Source: Ascochyta rabiei (Eukaryota > Ascomycota > Dothideomycetes > Pleosporales > Didymellaceae). Taken from it: a stretch of 64,000 nucleotides of DNA. The translations under genes were made by a program, and so were the position numbers. This document shows, one piece after another, positions 24,106-34,212 of the stretch. The notes under the pieces are model-generated. The model worked only from the letters and a program-made list of their open reading frames with translations. It did no database searches and was not told where the DNA came from. The stretch covers positions 2,727,001 to 2,791,000 of the forward strand of contig NC_082405.1 in assembly GCF_004011695.2 (NCBI RefSeq). The letters run 5' to 3'. Numbering within the stretch: the first letter of the stretch is position 1; every line of letters begins with the position of its first letter.

Positions 24106-24736
24106 GGGTCTACTATGGAAGTATGAATTTCAGCAGGGTGTGCACGTATATATCTCGGCTGAGTTGTGCATGGCGACGTCATACGATACTCAATGCCCTG
24201 ATCGCGTCTAACGCTGTAACGAGTGGGGTGTTATCCGACAACTTTGGAAGCGGCGGCAGGTCCCGTGGCGATTTGTGGCTGTTCGCGATCCTACCCGTTT
24301 GTTTATCTGTTTGTTTTCGAACGCTCGCTCATTCGGCGGTAAGTCGGGACATGAGTGCGCGAAGACCGAAGTGAAATTGAAGAAACGCCGTGGTTGGCAA
24401 GTGCGTTTCAAGCGCTCTGCGGTGGGACAGAGAGAGAAGCCACGGTTGCGATAGAAGGATGGGGGGCCTGCTAGCGTTGGGTTACGCGATTCTTGAGCAG
24501 CGACTTCCGAGGTCTCTTCACGCGCGATGCTTTCGCTCGATCTTCTATCGTTGGACTGGACCTGTTGGAAAGATGGCGATTAGCTCCTGTAGTCTTGGAT
24601 GTGTAACGCGGAGGAGGTGTTGCACTCAGCTGCGATATGTTCTCGTCGTGTTGCTGTCGCGCGTCGTGTCCGCTTGTTCTCCTGCGACCGTGGCACTCGA
24701 ATGAGATTGGGACTACGCTGGCAGTCGATTGCTTAT
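24106..24736. other. Intergenic upstream of tRNA-Arg
   Basis: About 630 bp, moderately GC-rich; frames present have no ATG-led motif-bearing product. Nothing further seen. Confidence 0.35.
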
Positions 24737-24991
24737 ATGCAGTGGCACATCACGCTCGCATCCTCAATCACTCTGATTTTTGCGGATTCTCACTCCTACC
24801 AGCACGCAGACTGGCCTTTTCAAAACGCTGGTACAATGTTCTTCATGCTTGCTTCTGCCATCGTCATGGGCCCGTTTGGTGCCTTACTCATTGGTAATCT
24901 GTTGATGCAGCGTCTTCTTCTCGATGATCGCAAGCCTGTTTATCGACCTGAGGGGATTTCGACAGGATCGCTTAGCGTTCGATATAGCTAG
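24737..24991 (+). CDS. Possible small membrane protein, 85 residues
   Basis: An ATG-led frame with a hydrophobic stretch (ITLASSITLIF near residues 5-15) and a longer one (MFFMLASAIVMGPFGALLIGNLLM, about 37-60) followed by a charged tail. It resembles a small two-pass or one-pass membrane protein. There is no recognisable family and I cannot tell whether it is an exon of something larger. Low confidence. Confidence 0.25.
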   Translation: MQWHITLASSITLIFADSHSYQHADWPFQNAGTMFFMLASAIVMGPFGALLIGNLLMQRLLLDDRKPVYRPEGISTGSLSVRYS

Positions 24992-25286
24992 GCGGCCGAT
25001 TGCGTACACGGAAGACGTTTGAGCTCGCATCAACCTGGGAACGTATACAACAGTATGGATCGACAGCAGAAACGTGTCTTTTGGTACGAATTGATTTGTT
25101 TGTAATATTCCTTCTATGATATAACTTCAGTCATAGCGTCTGATCAATGGCTTCAACTTGCAAGAACTCTATCCTTTTCTGTCCTATCGGCCTTCCAACA
25201 TATATCTCTTACGAGGCCTTCTTCGTACCGCATCTGCAGTACTCATCTCCATCTGCTAGTTTAGTATACCTCCACAAAATCCTGCG

Positions 25287-25661
25287 ATGAACACTACTCT
25301 CCACGTCCTTGTCGTATTCGGCAGTATCTTGTGGCTCGCCGCAGTAGTAATGTTTATCAGCATGTGCCTTGCTTCAAGCTGGAGTGCAGAGCAACCTCCA
25401 CGCCACACGAGATGGCATCGTTATCCATCTGCCGACACTGTATGTGATCGAAGTCAGGATGTGAATTATACACATAGCCCTCGTCGCTCTATTCGTGAAC
25501 TAGTCAAGCGAGAGGTTTCTTTGGATTGTCCAGCAAGAGATAACTGCAGCGCACGCCCAGGAGCTGAACGCACCCACGATCCGTACGATTCAAGATACAC
25601 GTATAGTTGTGACTGTTCGGGTGGCTGGATGGGTGACGGTGGAGATTGTCCGCACCGTTAA
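25287..25661 (+). CDS. Possible small single-pass membrane protein, 124 residues
   Basis: ATG-led frame opening with a strong hydrophobic segment (residues 5-29, LHVLVVFGSILWLAAVVMFI...) that could be a signal anchor, then a basic and polar region, ending in a cysteine-containing tail (C-P-A-R-D-N-C, Y-S-C-D-C, D-C-P-H-R). No family recognised. It lies in the accessory stretch left of the transposon. It could be real or a chance frame. Confidence 0.33.
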   Translation: MNTTLHVLVVFGSILWLAAVVMFISMCLASSWSAEQPPRHTRWHRYPSADTVCDRSQDVNYTHSPRRSIRELVKREVSLDCPARDNCSARPGAERTHDPYDSRYTYSCDCSGGWMGDGGDCPHR

Positions 25662-26237
25662 AGCTGGCATGGTACATTCATGCGTAGAATGTGTAGATGA
25701 TTATGCAGGGATGATAATGTAAAGTGGTCTATCGCGTTGGATCTCTATACGCGTTGTGTCGTTGGCGAAGCTAGAGTGCGTGAGCGAAGGAACAGCTTGA
25801 GCCATAGGAACTATGGCCATTGTCGTTCAGCAGAAGGTCAAATGAACACTATGTCGAGCTTGTGCTATTACCGCGAGCCTTTTCCCACACATCAACATCT
25901 TCCAGAATGCAGCAGCAGCTCATGTCTGAGAACCATGACCGTGACCTGAGGGTCCCAGATCATGTACGGTTGGCAAAGCGAAATCGATACTCTTACACCA
26001 AGGGGTTGAGTGAAACGAATGTAGCTGACACCGAGACCTAGAGGCAACTGTTCGTTGCTGCTACTCTGGGCCATAGTGCATTGTTGTTCGTCTACCTTAA
26101 ACAAATGGCGAACGTGCAGTGACGAGACATGCTCACGGGATGATATGAAAACCCTCAGCCCACAGGGTACATCACTCATCGACTTCTGTAAAAGACAAAT
26201 GTGGTAACACTCATCCATCCCAATTCTTTTGGAGATA
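25662..26237. other. Left flank of the transposon
   Basis: About 575 bp without a supported gene; weak frames on both strands. The last two bases (26236-26237, TA) are the target duplication of the pogo element. Confidence 0.4.
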
Positions 26238-26281
26238 AGATCGGCCCCCTAGTGTTCGGCCACCCCTAGTGTTCGGCCACC
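26238..26281 (+). repeat. 5' terminal inverted repeat of pogo element
   Basis: 44 bp, starting agatcggccccctagtg. It contains two adjacent copies of a 17-bp unit (ccctagtgttcggccac), a likely pair of transposase-binding sites. The reverse complement occurs without mismatch at the other end. Confidence 0.95.
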
Positions 26282-26339
26282 CAACACAACGCGTTACTCT
26301 GTTTTTGACGCTCTATACTCTCAACGCCACGCCATCAAA

Positions 26340-27920
26340 ATGGATCCCCGTGAAGTGGCTATACAATCTGCTATCGCTGATCTCAATTCTGGTGTTTTTA
26401 CAAGCCAACGGCAGGCTGCCAAGGCCTATAGCGTCCCCCGATCAACGATCCAAGAGCGCCTCAGCGGTCGCCAACCCAACGCGATAGCTCATCATCAACA
26501 GCAGCGATTGACTCCAGAACAAGAGCAATTTCTAGTAAATTGGATACTTGAAGAGGACTCACGCGCACAGCCACCCTCCCATCCACGCGTACGAGAAATG
26601 GCTACCCTTATCCTCCACATGAACGGCGACTACGAGCCACTCGGGCATAAATGGGTAACCCATTTCATCACGCGTAACCCACGCGTCGCCTCTATAGTTG
26701 GCCGAAAGATTGAGAGCGCAAGGACTACAGCAGCCAACTATGAGACTATACGCGCGTTTCTAGAGTTGTTTGAGCGTACGCGGATTGAGCTGGGTATACA
26801 ATATGAGGACATATGGAACATGGATGAGACTGGGGTAGGCCTTGGGGTATGTAGCAACTCCCGTGTGGTTGCTAGCTCGTCAAAGAAGAAGGCTTACGTC
26901 AAATCCCCAGAGGATCGTGAGTGGGTGTCTATTATTGAGTCCATCTCAGCCGTTGGCAAGAAGCTTCAATGCCTAGTCATCTTCAAAGGCAAGCATCTAC
27001 AATCCACGTGGTTCCTAGCACAAGGGGTACCTGATTGGCTCTATACAACGTCAGAGAATGGATGGACGTTAAATGCTATTGGATCTGAGTGGCTGAAGCG
27101 GATTTTTCTGCCTCAAACTACACCTCAACCCGGTCGCTGGCGGTTACTTATACTGGATGGCCACGGCTCTCATATCCCGATAGACTTCATGTGGCTCTGT
27201 AAGCAGAGCAAGGTCTATCTCCTATACCTCCCGCCTCACGCGTCACACGTCCTCCAGCCGCTAGATCTGGCTCCATTCTCAGTACTCAAATCTCGTTACC
27301 GTAGCGGGATCCGAGCCCTCTCAGCACTTGATGACGCAGCACCTATCAAGAAGGAGCGCTTTGTCACATCATACAATAAGGCGAGAGATAAGGGACTATC
27401 TGAGAGAGTCATACGAGCCGGGTGGAAGGCTGCTGGCCTCTGCCCATACAACCCAGACCTTGTACTGCTCTCATCTCAAGTATCAGGCCGGCCTATCACT
27501 CCTCCACCATCTACTCAAGCCTCAGATGACGTGTTTGCCACGCCTCAGAGCTCACAGGCCTTGTACAAGGCTCAGCAGCTTATTCTATCAGAATCTCATT
27601 CACGGAGCACACGCCTGATGCTTGGCAAGGCAGGCAAGGCTATTGCCAGAGCCAACACCCGCGCAGCTCGGCTAGAATTTGAAAATCAACGCCTCAAGTA
27701 TCAATTAGATAGTGCTACTATTACTCACTCAAGAAAGCGAGTTCAAGTTAATCCAAATGAGCGCTATAGCAACGTTGAGGCGATTAAGGCTGCTATAGAT
27801 CGGGCAGCAGCATTACAAGCTGAGCAGGCATCACGGCAAGGAGAAGACGAAGCTAAAAAGGCGGCAGCAGCAGCAGCAGCTCTTACGCTTCAGTCTATGT
27901 GTACAGAGTGGCAATTGTAA
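26340..27920 (+). CDS. Pogo-family transposase (HTH-psq, CENP-B-type HTH, DDE)
   Basis: 526 residues, no intron. An N-terminal psq-type helix-turn-helix (about residues 8-42, ending Y-S-V-P-R-S-T-I-Q-E-R-L-S-G) is followed by a CENP-B-type HTH (about 57-120, with W-V-T-H-F-I-T-R-N-P). The DDE catalytic core carries D162 in W-N-M-D-E-T-G, D273 in L-I-L-D-G-H-G-S-H and D309 in L-Q-P-L-D-L-A-P-F. The last two are separated by 35 residues, so the DD35D triad is intact. The C-terminal ~110 residues form a coiled coil rich in R, A and E, ending in an alanine run encoded by a GCA repeat. Comparable fungal elements are Fot1-like transposons; the exact family name would need a search. The frame fills most of the element. 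Confidence 0.95.
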   Translation: MDPREVAIQSAIADLNSGVFTSQRQAAKAYSVPRSTIQERLSGRQPNAIAHHQQQRLTPEQEQFLVNWILEEDSRAQPPSHPRVREMATLILHMNGDYEPLGHKWVTHFITRNPRVASIVGRKIESARTTAANYETIRAFLELFERTRIELGIQYEDIWNMDETGVGLGVCSNSRVVASSSKKKAYVKSPEDREWVSIIESISAVGKKLQCLVIFKGKHLQSTWFLAQGVPDWLYTTSENGWTLNAIGSEWLKRIFLPQTTPQPGRWRLLILDGHGSHIPIDFMWLCKQSKVYLLYLPPHASHVLQPLDLAPFSVLKSRYRSGIRALSALDDAAPIKKERFVTSYNKARDKGLSERVIRAGWKAAGLCPYNPDLVLLSSQVSGRPITPPPSTQASDDVFATPQSSQALYKAQQLILSESHSRSTRLMLGKAGKAIARANTRAARLEFENQRLKYQLDSATITHSRKRVQVNPNERYSNVEAIKAAIDRAAALQAEQASRQGEDEAKKAAAAAAALTLQSMCTEWQL

Positions 27921-27971
27921 TCGTTGTTGTTGAAAAATCACGACTCAAAATAGTGAAGCTTACTTGGGTGA

Positions 27972-28015
27972 GGTGGCCGAACACTAGGGGTGGCCGAACA
28001 CTAGGGGGCCGATCT
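27972..28015 (-). repeat. 3' terminal inverted repeat of pogo element
   Basis: 44-bp perfect inverted copy of the left end; followed directly by the TA duplication at 28016-28017. Confidence 0.95.
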
Positions 28016-28034
28016 TACAATCTTATACGTTGCC

Positions 28035-28218
28035 ATGCTTTACAGTGCATTTCTCACCGCACCACTAGGTGCTGTTCTTTATCCTGTACATCATCTTCAA
28101 AACGTCAGAGCGTGAGAAAGAGGGCGTATTCCGGAAAGAAATGGAAAGGAAAGCCAGAGAGCGTATCTGGGAGAGAGATTATAGCGTCGAGGATATTGTG
28201 TTCGCAGCGTTCGTGTGA
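28035..28218 (+). pseudogene. Possible remnant of a small membrane-protein gene with one frameshift
   Basis: Starting 18 bp right of the transposon, an ATG-led frame reads M-L-Y-S-A-F-L-T-A-P-L-G-A-V-L. The next frame continues F-F-I-L-Y-I-I-F-K and then a long charged helix (REKEGVFRKEMERKARERIW) to a stop at 28216-28218. Together they look like one hydrophobic segment plus basic tail separated by a single-base shift near 28070-28080. It could instead be the last exon of a gene spliced at ACTAG/GTG. No family recognised. Confidence 0.3.
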
Positions 28219-28337
28219 GCCTATCGTGTGTTACGATGATTGGAGATTCCAGGATTCTGGCGACAGCCCCCTGGAGAAGATCATTTGCAGTGTGGGTTAT
28301 CGGGCCGTCCTTGCGACTACATTGTTGCAGCGTAATA

Positions 28338-28495
28338 CAGTCTCTCCCCCTGAACGGATCGTTAGCCTTCCTTCGCGTGACATGGGCAAGACCAGGCAAA
28401 GCAGCCAACTGATTTTTTTTTGTATTGGCTCAAAACCCCAGTACGTCCCTGGTCACCGAACCGCAGGCTAACGATCCGTTCAGGGGGAGAGACTG
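28338..28495. mobile_element. MITE, 158 bp, TA-flanked
   Basis: Perfect 31-bp inverted repeats at 28338-28368 and 28465-28495 (starting cagtctctccccctgaac), flanked by TA at 28336-28337 and 28496-28497. The interior is about 96 bp, non-coding, with a T9 run, and partly extends the inverted repeat imperfectly. Size, TA target site and TIRs fit a non-autonomous Tc1/mariner-type element. Its termini differ from those of the nearby pogo element, so it must be mobilised by something else. Confidence 0.87.
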
Positions 28496-28497
28496 TA

Positions 28498-29390
28498 GGT
28501 GTTGAGTGTCTTGACAGGGTCAAGAGGGTGGGTGAAATTCCAAATGTCCTTGTGTCAAAACGTGGTCGTTGACAGTTATTTGTAGTGGAAATAAACCCAT
28601 TCGACATTACGAGATACGCAGGATGCTGCCTGGCAAGCCTAGCCCTATTAAAAGGCTCAGTCTGCGCGATACTGTCATTCCCACCACTCCCATAGCATTT
28701 CAACACAGCCAGGTTGGAGACCTTCCTTTGCGTGTGAGTTCATACAGTAACATGCTCCTGAACGCTGGCTCTGAGGTCGTAGCCGTGGGATCGAGATGCC
28801 TGCAAACGGCTCCATCTGCAGCGAGCCGTCTTAACCGGGAGACAGGCGCTTACCATTTATGGAACAGATCTGCGCGACGCGCGGCCTGGCGTCGACGTCA
28901 CGTCATACTAGGCAGATGAAACAAGCATTGACTGCGATTGTTTGCGAAGCTGGTCGTTGCTGCGATGTGATGCGGACTGTCAATGTACATGATGGAGTAA
29001 GTTGGTTAAGGAAAGAGCGAAAGAGGTGGAGTAAAAACAGGGGAGCGTGATGAGGATAGCAGGCTCACTCCTGCGTCAAGCTACAGGAACGGTGAAGGGC
29101 GAAGTTGCTATTTAGTTAGTTAAGTTAGAAAGCAAACAGCTCCAGTGCAGATCAGGAACGGCGCGATGTGAGATCTTTGGGCTATCATTATAGCCGCGAA
29201 TGCATTCCGTAAAATTCGTATTACAAAAGTATGATCGTTGTGATCAAGGTATTCCCAACACCGTGTAACATTCCATATTCGACAGTACTAGTCTCAAGTC
29301 GAGACGTAGCGTGGTATTATCCATTCGAAAGAGGCATCCCAGCAAGGCTTTTGAAATGGTTGTCGACTCGACGTCGATGGGGTGTGCCGC
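28498..29390. other. Intergenic right of the MITE
   Basis: About 890 bp; short frames only. It contains the presumed 3' UTR of the wall protein gene at its right end. Nothing recognisable. Confidence 0.4.
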
Positions 29391-29864
29391 TTACAAAAGA
29401 CCAGCAGCGAGGGCGAGACCGCCAGCCAGGGCACCCATAGCAACGGGAGCAGCAGTGGGGGCAGCAGCACCGGAGGAGGGGGCAGCCGACGAGGCGGAAG
29501 CGCGGGCGGACGAAGCAGCGGCGCTTGCAGAGGAGCGGGCACTGGCGGCGGCGCTGGACAAAGAGGAGGCAGCAGAGCCGGTAGCAGTGGCAGCCTCAGA
29601 GCTGACGCTAGCGCTGATGGAGGCAGCAACGGAGGAGGCGCTGCTCTCGATGGAAGAGAGAGCAGAGGAAGCGCCGCCAGCGATGGAAGAGACCTGGGAG
29701 CCGAGCGAGGACTGAACGGAGGACAGAAGAGACGAGGCACCGCCTCCAGGAAGAGCAGTGGAGACCTGGCCGCCAATGGAAGAGGCAACGGAGGAGAGGA
29801 AAGACTCAACCTGGGCGGAGGCGAGGCCGGCACCGGCGATCATGGCAATGGTGGAGAAACGCAT
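29391..29864 (-). CDS. Ser/Ala-rich GPI-anchored cell wall protein
   Basis: 157 residues, no intron. The ATG at 29864 is chosen because it opens a signal peptide (M-R-F-S-T-I-A-M-I-A-G-A-G-L-A-S-A) with cleavage near residue 17. The mature chain is almost entirely serine, alanine, glycine and threonine, with stretches such as S-S-L-L-S-S-V and A-A-S-A-R-S-S-A, without cysteines. The C-terminus (A-P-V-A-M-G-A-L-A-G-G-L-A-L-A-A-G-L-L) is a hydrophobic tail typical of GPI attachment, with small residues upstream as omega-site candidates. Expected to be O-glycosylated and wall- or membrane-attached. Strong composition bias makes long antisense frames in this locus, which I reject. Named families cannot be assigned from such composition. 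Confidence 0.82.
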   Translation of the reverse strand: MRFSTIAMIAGAGLASAQVESFLSSVASSIGGQVSTALPGGGASSLLSSVQSSLGSQVSSIAGGASSALSSIESSASSVAASISASVSSEAATATGSAASSLSSAAASARSSASAAASSARASASSAAPSSGAAAPTAAPVAMGALAGGLALAAGLL

Positions 29865-32800
29865 ATTGAGGATTTGATTGTTGGGTAGAGTTGGGTTGGT
29901 GATTGAGTGGATGAAGGCGATGAACTGAGTTTGGTAGATGTTGGATGAAGAGAGAGGGTAAGGCAAGGCGAAGGGGCTCTTTCTTATATCGACAGCACAA
30001 CATGGTCTTAGCTCCACTTTAGGGCGTCATAGCTAGACTAAAGTTCCAGCAACAACAAACGGGGCTCCCTTGCTGTAACCGCATGGCACCGCCTCCCTCC
30101 ATTTCTCCTACGTAACTGCAAAGACACTCACTGGCTAGTGCCGCCACAGCGCAGCGCGCCTTACCTGTTGTGGTAATTTGATACAGCCGCGATCGGGTCT
30201 GATTGGAGCGTTCCTTGCTTACCCGTCACTTTTTGTGGGGAGCTGCATGCGAAGCTTGATCTGGGGATCAGCTCACTGACCGTGCCGGTTGTCTGGCCAT
30301 GACGAACTGTTGATGCTAAGACTGCTTACGTTGCTTGGACGATGAAGGCGAGAATGTGGCCGCCGTGCACCGTTGGTCGCCTGTGGCGCATTGTTACGCG
30401 TCAAGCGGCGAAGCGCCTGCAAGTGATGGCAAAGCATTCCGACCCTGTGCTAAGCCCCGTCTGGCTGACTCCGGTCAGATCCAGGCCTTCAAGGCGTTCA
30501 ATTGCCTTTTCAGAAGCCCAGTCATACCAACTGGGAAGTCTCACTGCTGTTCCTACCCAGACTGCTATTTACGGCCGTGCCAGCTACTGACTATCCAGCC
30601 AGCATGAAACAGTGAGCGTTTTCCTCCCTGGCTGGGTGCGAGATGCAAAGCTGAAGATCCACCTCATTTTGGGGACGTCGAGCCACAGCCGTGTCAAAGC
30701 TACGAGGGTGCTGCGTCGCTTGCGGCTTGTTCAAGGTTTCAAACAGCGCCGCCACTGGCAAATGTGATGTCATCGCGGCCTACACTCATTCAATGAAGGC
30801 CTCGGAAAAATTACTCTCACGAACGCAAGGATCATCCAAACGCCGAGGCGCTTTCAGGAGATTGATAATAGGAGTAAGGATATTTGCTGTCGTGGTGTCG
30901 ATGGAAGTCGGCAACGTGACGACGGGCGATGCAGACTGAGGCGCTACTTTGCAGGGAAGAGCCGCCTTCCCCAGTGCCAAGGCTCCCGCCATTGCCGTCA
31001 AGCCGTGTTCCAAATCAGTCCAGCCTGCAACCGTTCACACCAATGTCCGCCAACGACTCAACATACCTTGATTTTGGAATCCCGGACCCCCACACTGTTT
31101 TAGAGTGCTTTGCTCTGATGTCATACAATATTTAAAAAGCAGCCATCTCAAGAAGGCGTGCTCGCCGGGCCGCCTGATTGCCTGGTTGCAATCTCAGTCT
31201 CGCTTCAGAATCCGACCGCCTCTGACACGGATTTATCCATCGTGGCTGTTGCTCCAACCAGGCATGCCGTTTGCATGTTGTTACTGCTGAGACGCTATCG
31301 AGACCGGCGTGCCTGCTTGCCACCTTCTTTCATGCCACCCCGAACGCACGATAGAAGACCTTTATTGCACTCCCCAACTTCAGATGCCACATTCCTTCCC
31401 GAGTTTGCTCGAGGATTTACAAAAGCTCAAACTAGCGTCCAAGGCTAGTCGCACTGCCCCTGACCTGTGGTCTCTTGCTCTGGCGTTGCGCGTCCTGTGG
31501 TTTGCCTCGTCAGTCGTCTGGATAACCTCTGCTCCACCTGCCATCAACTGTCGTTCACGGCCAAGTCTTGTGTCTGCTCCATCAAGTTCGATGTGCATTC
31601 GTCTGTTTCTACTGATTTGTCCGTGTAGCTAACTGCGACGCTCGCTGATCCCAAGCCAAAACCGCCTACAGCCTACACGTCCTGGGCTAGCTACTGCTAT
31701 CGAGCCTTGATACCGGTCTGATCGCCCAAAATTCGTTGCCGGGTCGTATCCACTACAAGTGTGATGCAGTACTACGTGCTATCTTGTATGGAAGCTCTGC
31801 CATCCGTGCTCTTGCGTTTCGAAGCAGCGACCGTCCACATGCAAGCACCGAGAGTGGTTGCTTTCGCAGATTTGAGGAGACATATGGGCTGGTGCGCACT
31901 CTCTCAACGCCCTCGTGGCCCATCACAGCGTCAACGGCCGATTAAAATCGCTGTGAAGGCATCGTCGAAACCACCTGCTCTGAGCAATTACGAAGTCGAA
32001 ATGCGAATTTCGTCCCGTGAATCTAAGTTGGGGCGGTGTTGCAACTCAAGCAGGCATTGCAACTATACGATTACCTTCAGACCTGACGGAAAGAGGAGCA
32101 ATGGCTTGTTGAAGGCGATAGTGTGTTATAAATTACGCTCGAAGCATAGAGGGAGACATGGAGGGAGGCATGGAGGCCGCCTTTCAGGTGTTGAACCGAG
32201 GTCCACGCATCTTACACGCACGCACATGTTGTAGCGGTGTTTACCGAACCGGGTCTTGAAGATGCAACAGTGGAATCAGGATGCGCGACTCAGAGAGAGC
32301 GAGGGCTGTTTGTAAGATATTGGGCGGACATGCACGAAAAATGAGCTTCTGCATCTGTGAAGCCCCAACCCCAATTATTATGCACAATTTTGGCTCAAGC
32401 CCACGTCTTTGAGCGTTTCCTTGCATCTGAAAGGGTATTTGCAGTGAGAATTGATCTCTCATTGTGCAGAACTAGTGTGTCCGACGTCTTGCCGCAGTGA
32501 GGGCAAGGATGTTTGCGGAAGAAGCACGAGGATGTACCGGAACAGCTTTGGCAGGGCACACATGTGACAACTTGGCGTGCATCTTGAAGATCTGATAACA
32601 CGCGTGGTAGAACTTGGGTGGCAGTGGCTGTCGAAGATCTATGATGTTTGTGCCTTCATGTTTCCCTCAACATATGTGATTGATATGGAGTTCTTGGGGT
32701 GAATGCTAGCCGTTGGGGTAAATGCTAGCCGGGGCAGGAAAGGAAAGAACGTGCCAAGATTGGCAGTTGGCGGGTGGAGCTTTCTTTCTTGCTACCGAGC

Positions 32801-32909
32801 TTTGCGCCTGCACCTCCATCACCTCCGGCCTCGACCTCAGCCTCACCTCCTGCTACACTGCCTCTGTGTAGCTCCATTTGAGACGTAGGGACACGCATAC
32901 TCGGTCAAA
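29865..32909. other. 3 kb gene-poor stretch between wall protein and IDH2
   Basis: The largest stretch without a supported gene. Many frames of 60-160 codons overlap on both strands but show no domain, signal peptide or splice continuity. A cysteine-rich minus-strand frame at 32395-32601 (pattern C-x2-C-x2-C then C-P-H-C) lacks an ATG. The right end holds the IDH2 promoter with a 19-bp tandem repeat at 32694-32731. Confidence 0.45.
32694..32731 (+). repeat. 19-bp tandem repeat in IDH2 upstream region
   Basis: Two adjacent copies, ttggggtgaatgctagccg and the same with one G-to-A change, followed by GGGG. They lie about 180-215 bp upstream of the IDH2 ATG and could be a duplicated protein-binding site. 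Confidence 0.6.
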
Positions 32910-34212
32910 ATGCTGGCTGCTCGCTCCTTCGCTGCGCCTGCGCGCCAATGCCTGCGCCAGGCCAGAACACCCGCATTCGCACAGGTGAGCTTTTACGCTG
33001 CAGTCGACGGTTGTGGCAGACGTGTCTGCAGTCGCCGCGAGAATGCGCAAGCAGAGCAGGCTGACTGACGGTGGTGCAGTCCGCGTTCCGCTCCTACGCC
33101 TCGGCCCCCTCCGAGGTCGCCAAGTTCCAGGGCACCAAGGGCAACGACGGCAAGTACACCGTCTCGTTCATCGAGGGCGACGGTATCGGCCCCGAGATTG
33201 CGCAGTCGGTCAAGGACATCTACTCGGCCGCCAATGTGCCCATCAAGTGGGAGACGGTCGACGTCACCCCCCGCCTGAACGCCGACGGCAAGACGGTCAT
33301 CCCCGACGAGGCCATTGAGAGCATCACCAAGAACTACGTTGCCCTCAAGGGTCCCCTCGCAACGCCCATCGGCAAGGGCCACGTCTCGCTCAACCTGACG
33401 CTCCGCCGCACCTTCAACCTCTTCGCCAACGTCCGTCCCTGCAGGTCCATCGAGGGCTTCAAGACCCCCTACGACAACGTCGACACCGTCTTGATCCGCG
33501 AGAACACCGAGGGCGAGTACTCCGGCATCGAGCACGTCGTTGTCGATGGCGTTGTCCAGAGTATCAAGCTCATCACCCGTGAGGCCTCTGAGCGCGTCCT
33601 GCGCTATGCTTTCCAGCACGCCCGCGACATTGGCAGGAAGAAGGTCCGCGCTGTCCACAAGGCCACCATCATGAAGATGTCCGACGGTCTCTTCCTGAGC
33701 ACTGCCCGTGAGCTCTCCAAGGAGTATCCCGATATCGAGTTCGACGCCGAGCTCCTCGACAACACCTGCCTGAAGATGGTTACCGACCCTCTTCCCTACA
33801 ACGACAAGGTCCTTGTCATGCCCAACTTGTACGGAGACATTCTCTCCGACATGTGCGCCGGTCTGATTGGTGGTCTTGGTCTTACCCCCTCCGGAAACAT
33901 TGGTGACGAGTGCTCCATCTTCGAGGCCGTCCACGGCTCCGCCCCAGATATTGCTGGCAAGCAGCTCGCCAACCCCACTGCCCTCCTCCTCTCCTCCATC
34001 ATGATGTTGCGACACATGGGCCTCAACGCTGAGGCCGCCAACATTGAGCAGGCCATCTTCAAGACCATCGCTGCTGGCAAGGTACGTTCATGACAAGACA
34101 CGCCCTAAACCAAACAACATTCGCTAACAAATCGCAGTACATCACCGGTGATCTCGGCGGCAAGGCCAAGACCTACGAGTATGCCGACGCTGTCATCAAG
34201 GCGCTGAACTAG
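32910..34212 (+). CDS. IDH2: NAD-dependent isocitrate dehydrogenase, catalytic subunit 2, mitochondrial
   Basis: TCA-cycle enzyme converting isocitrate to 2-oxoglutarate in the matrix. Exons 32910-32984, 33080-34081 and 34138-34212 encode 383 residues. The first exon encodes a basic, alanine-rich presequence ([12 protein letters not shown]) and ends F-A-Q; the join gives S-A-F-R-S-Y-A, a normal processing region. Family motifs: [13 protein letters not shown] (nucleotide site), [23 protein letters not shown] (substrate arginines), [18 protein letters not shown] with the catalytic tyrosine, [12 protein letters not shown], and [30 protein letters not shown] with the metal aspartates. The last exon ends [21 protein letters not shown]. 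The residues indicate the catalytic IDH2 rather than the regulatory IDH1 subunit. Strong GC3 codon bias fits high expression and explains a long antisense frame here. Confidence 0.97.

Larger units (their letters stand above)
26238..28015 (+). mobile_element. Intact Tc1/mariner pogo-type DNA transposon (1,778 bp)
   Basis: Complete class II element bounded by perfect 44-bp terminal inverted repeats at 26238-26281 and 27972-28015. It is flanked on each side by TA (26236-26237 and 28016-28017), the target duplication of Tc1/mariner elements. It carries one uninterrupted transposase gene. Identical TIRs and an intact frame suggest recent, possibly still active, insertion and little or no repeat-induced point mutation. 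Confidence 0.95.

Noticed and set aside
26238..28015. RIP damage in the pogo element
   Set aside because: Transposase frame is complete and TIRs are identical, so no sign of C-to-T decay.
29294..29833. Proline/leucine-rich frame over the wall protein gene
   Set aside because: Shadow frame of Ser/Ala codons; the overlapping minus frame with signal peptide and GPI tail is the gene.
32993..34015. 340-codon open frame antisense to IDH2
   Set aside because: Produced by strong GC3 codon bias of IDH2; product is repetitive Gly/Val/Asp with no domain.
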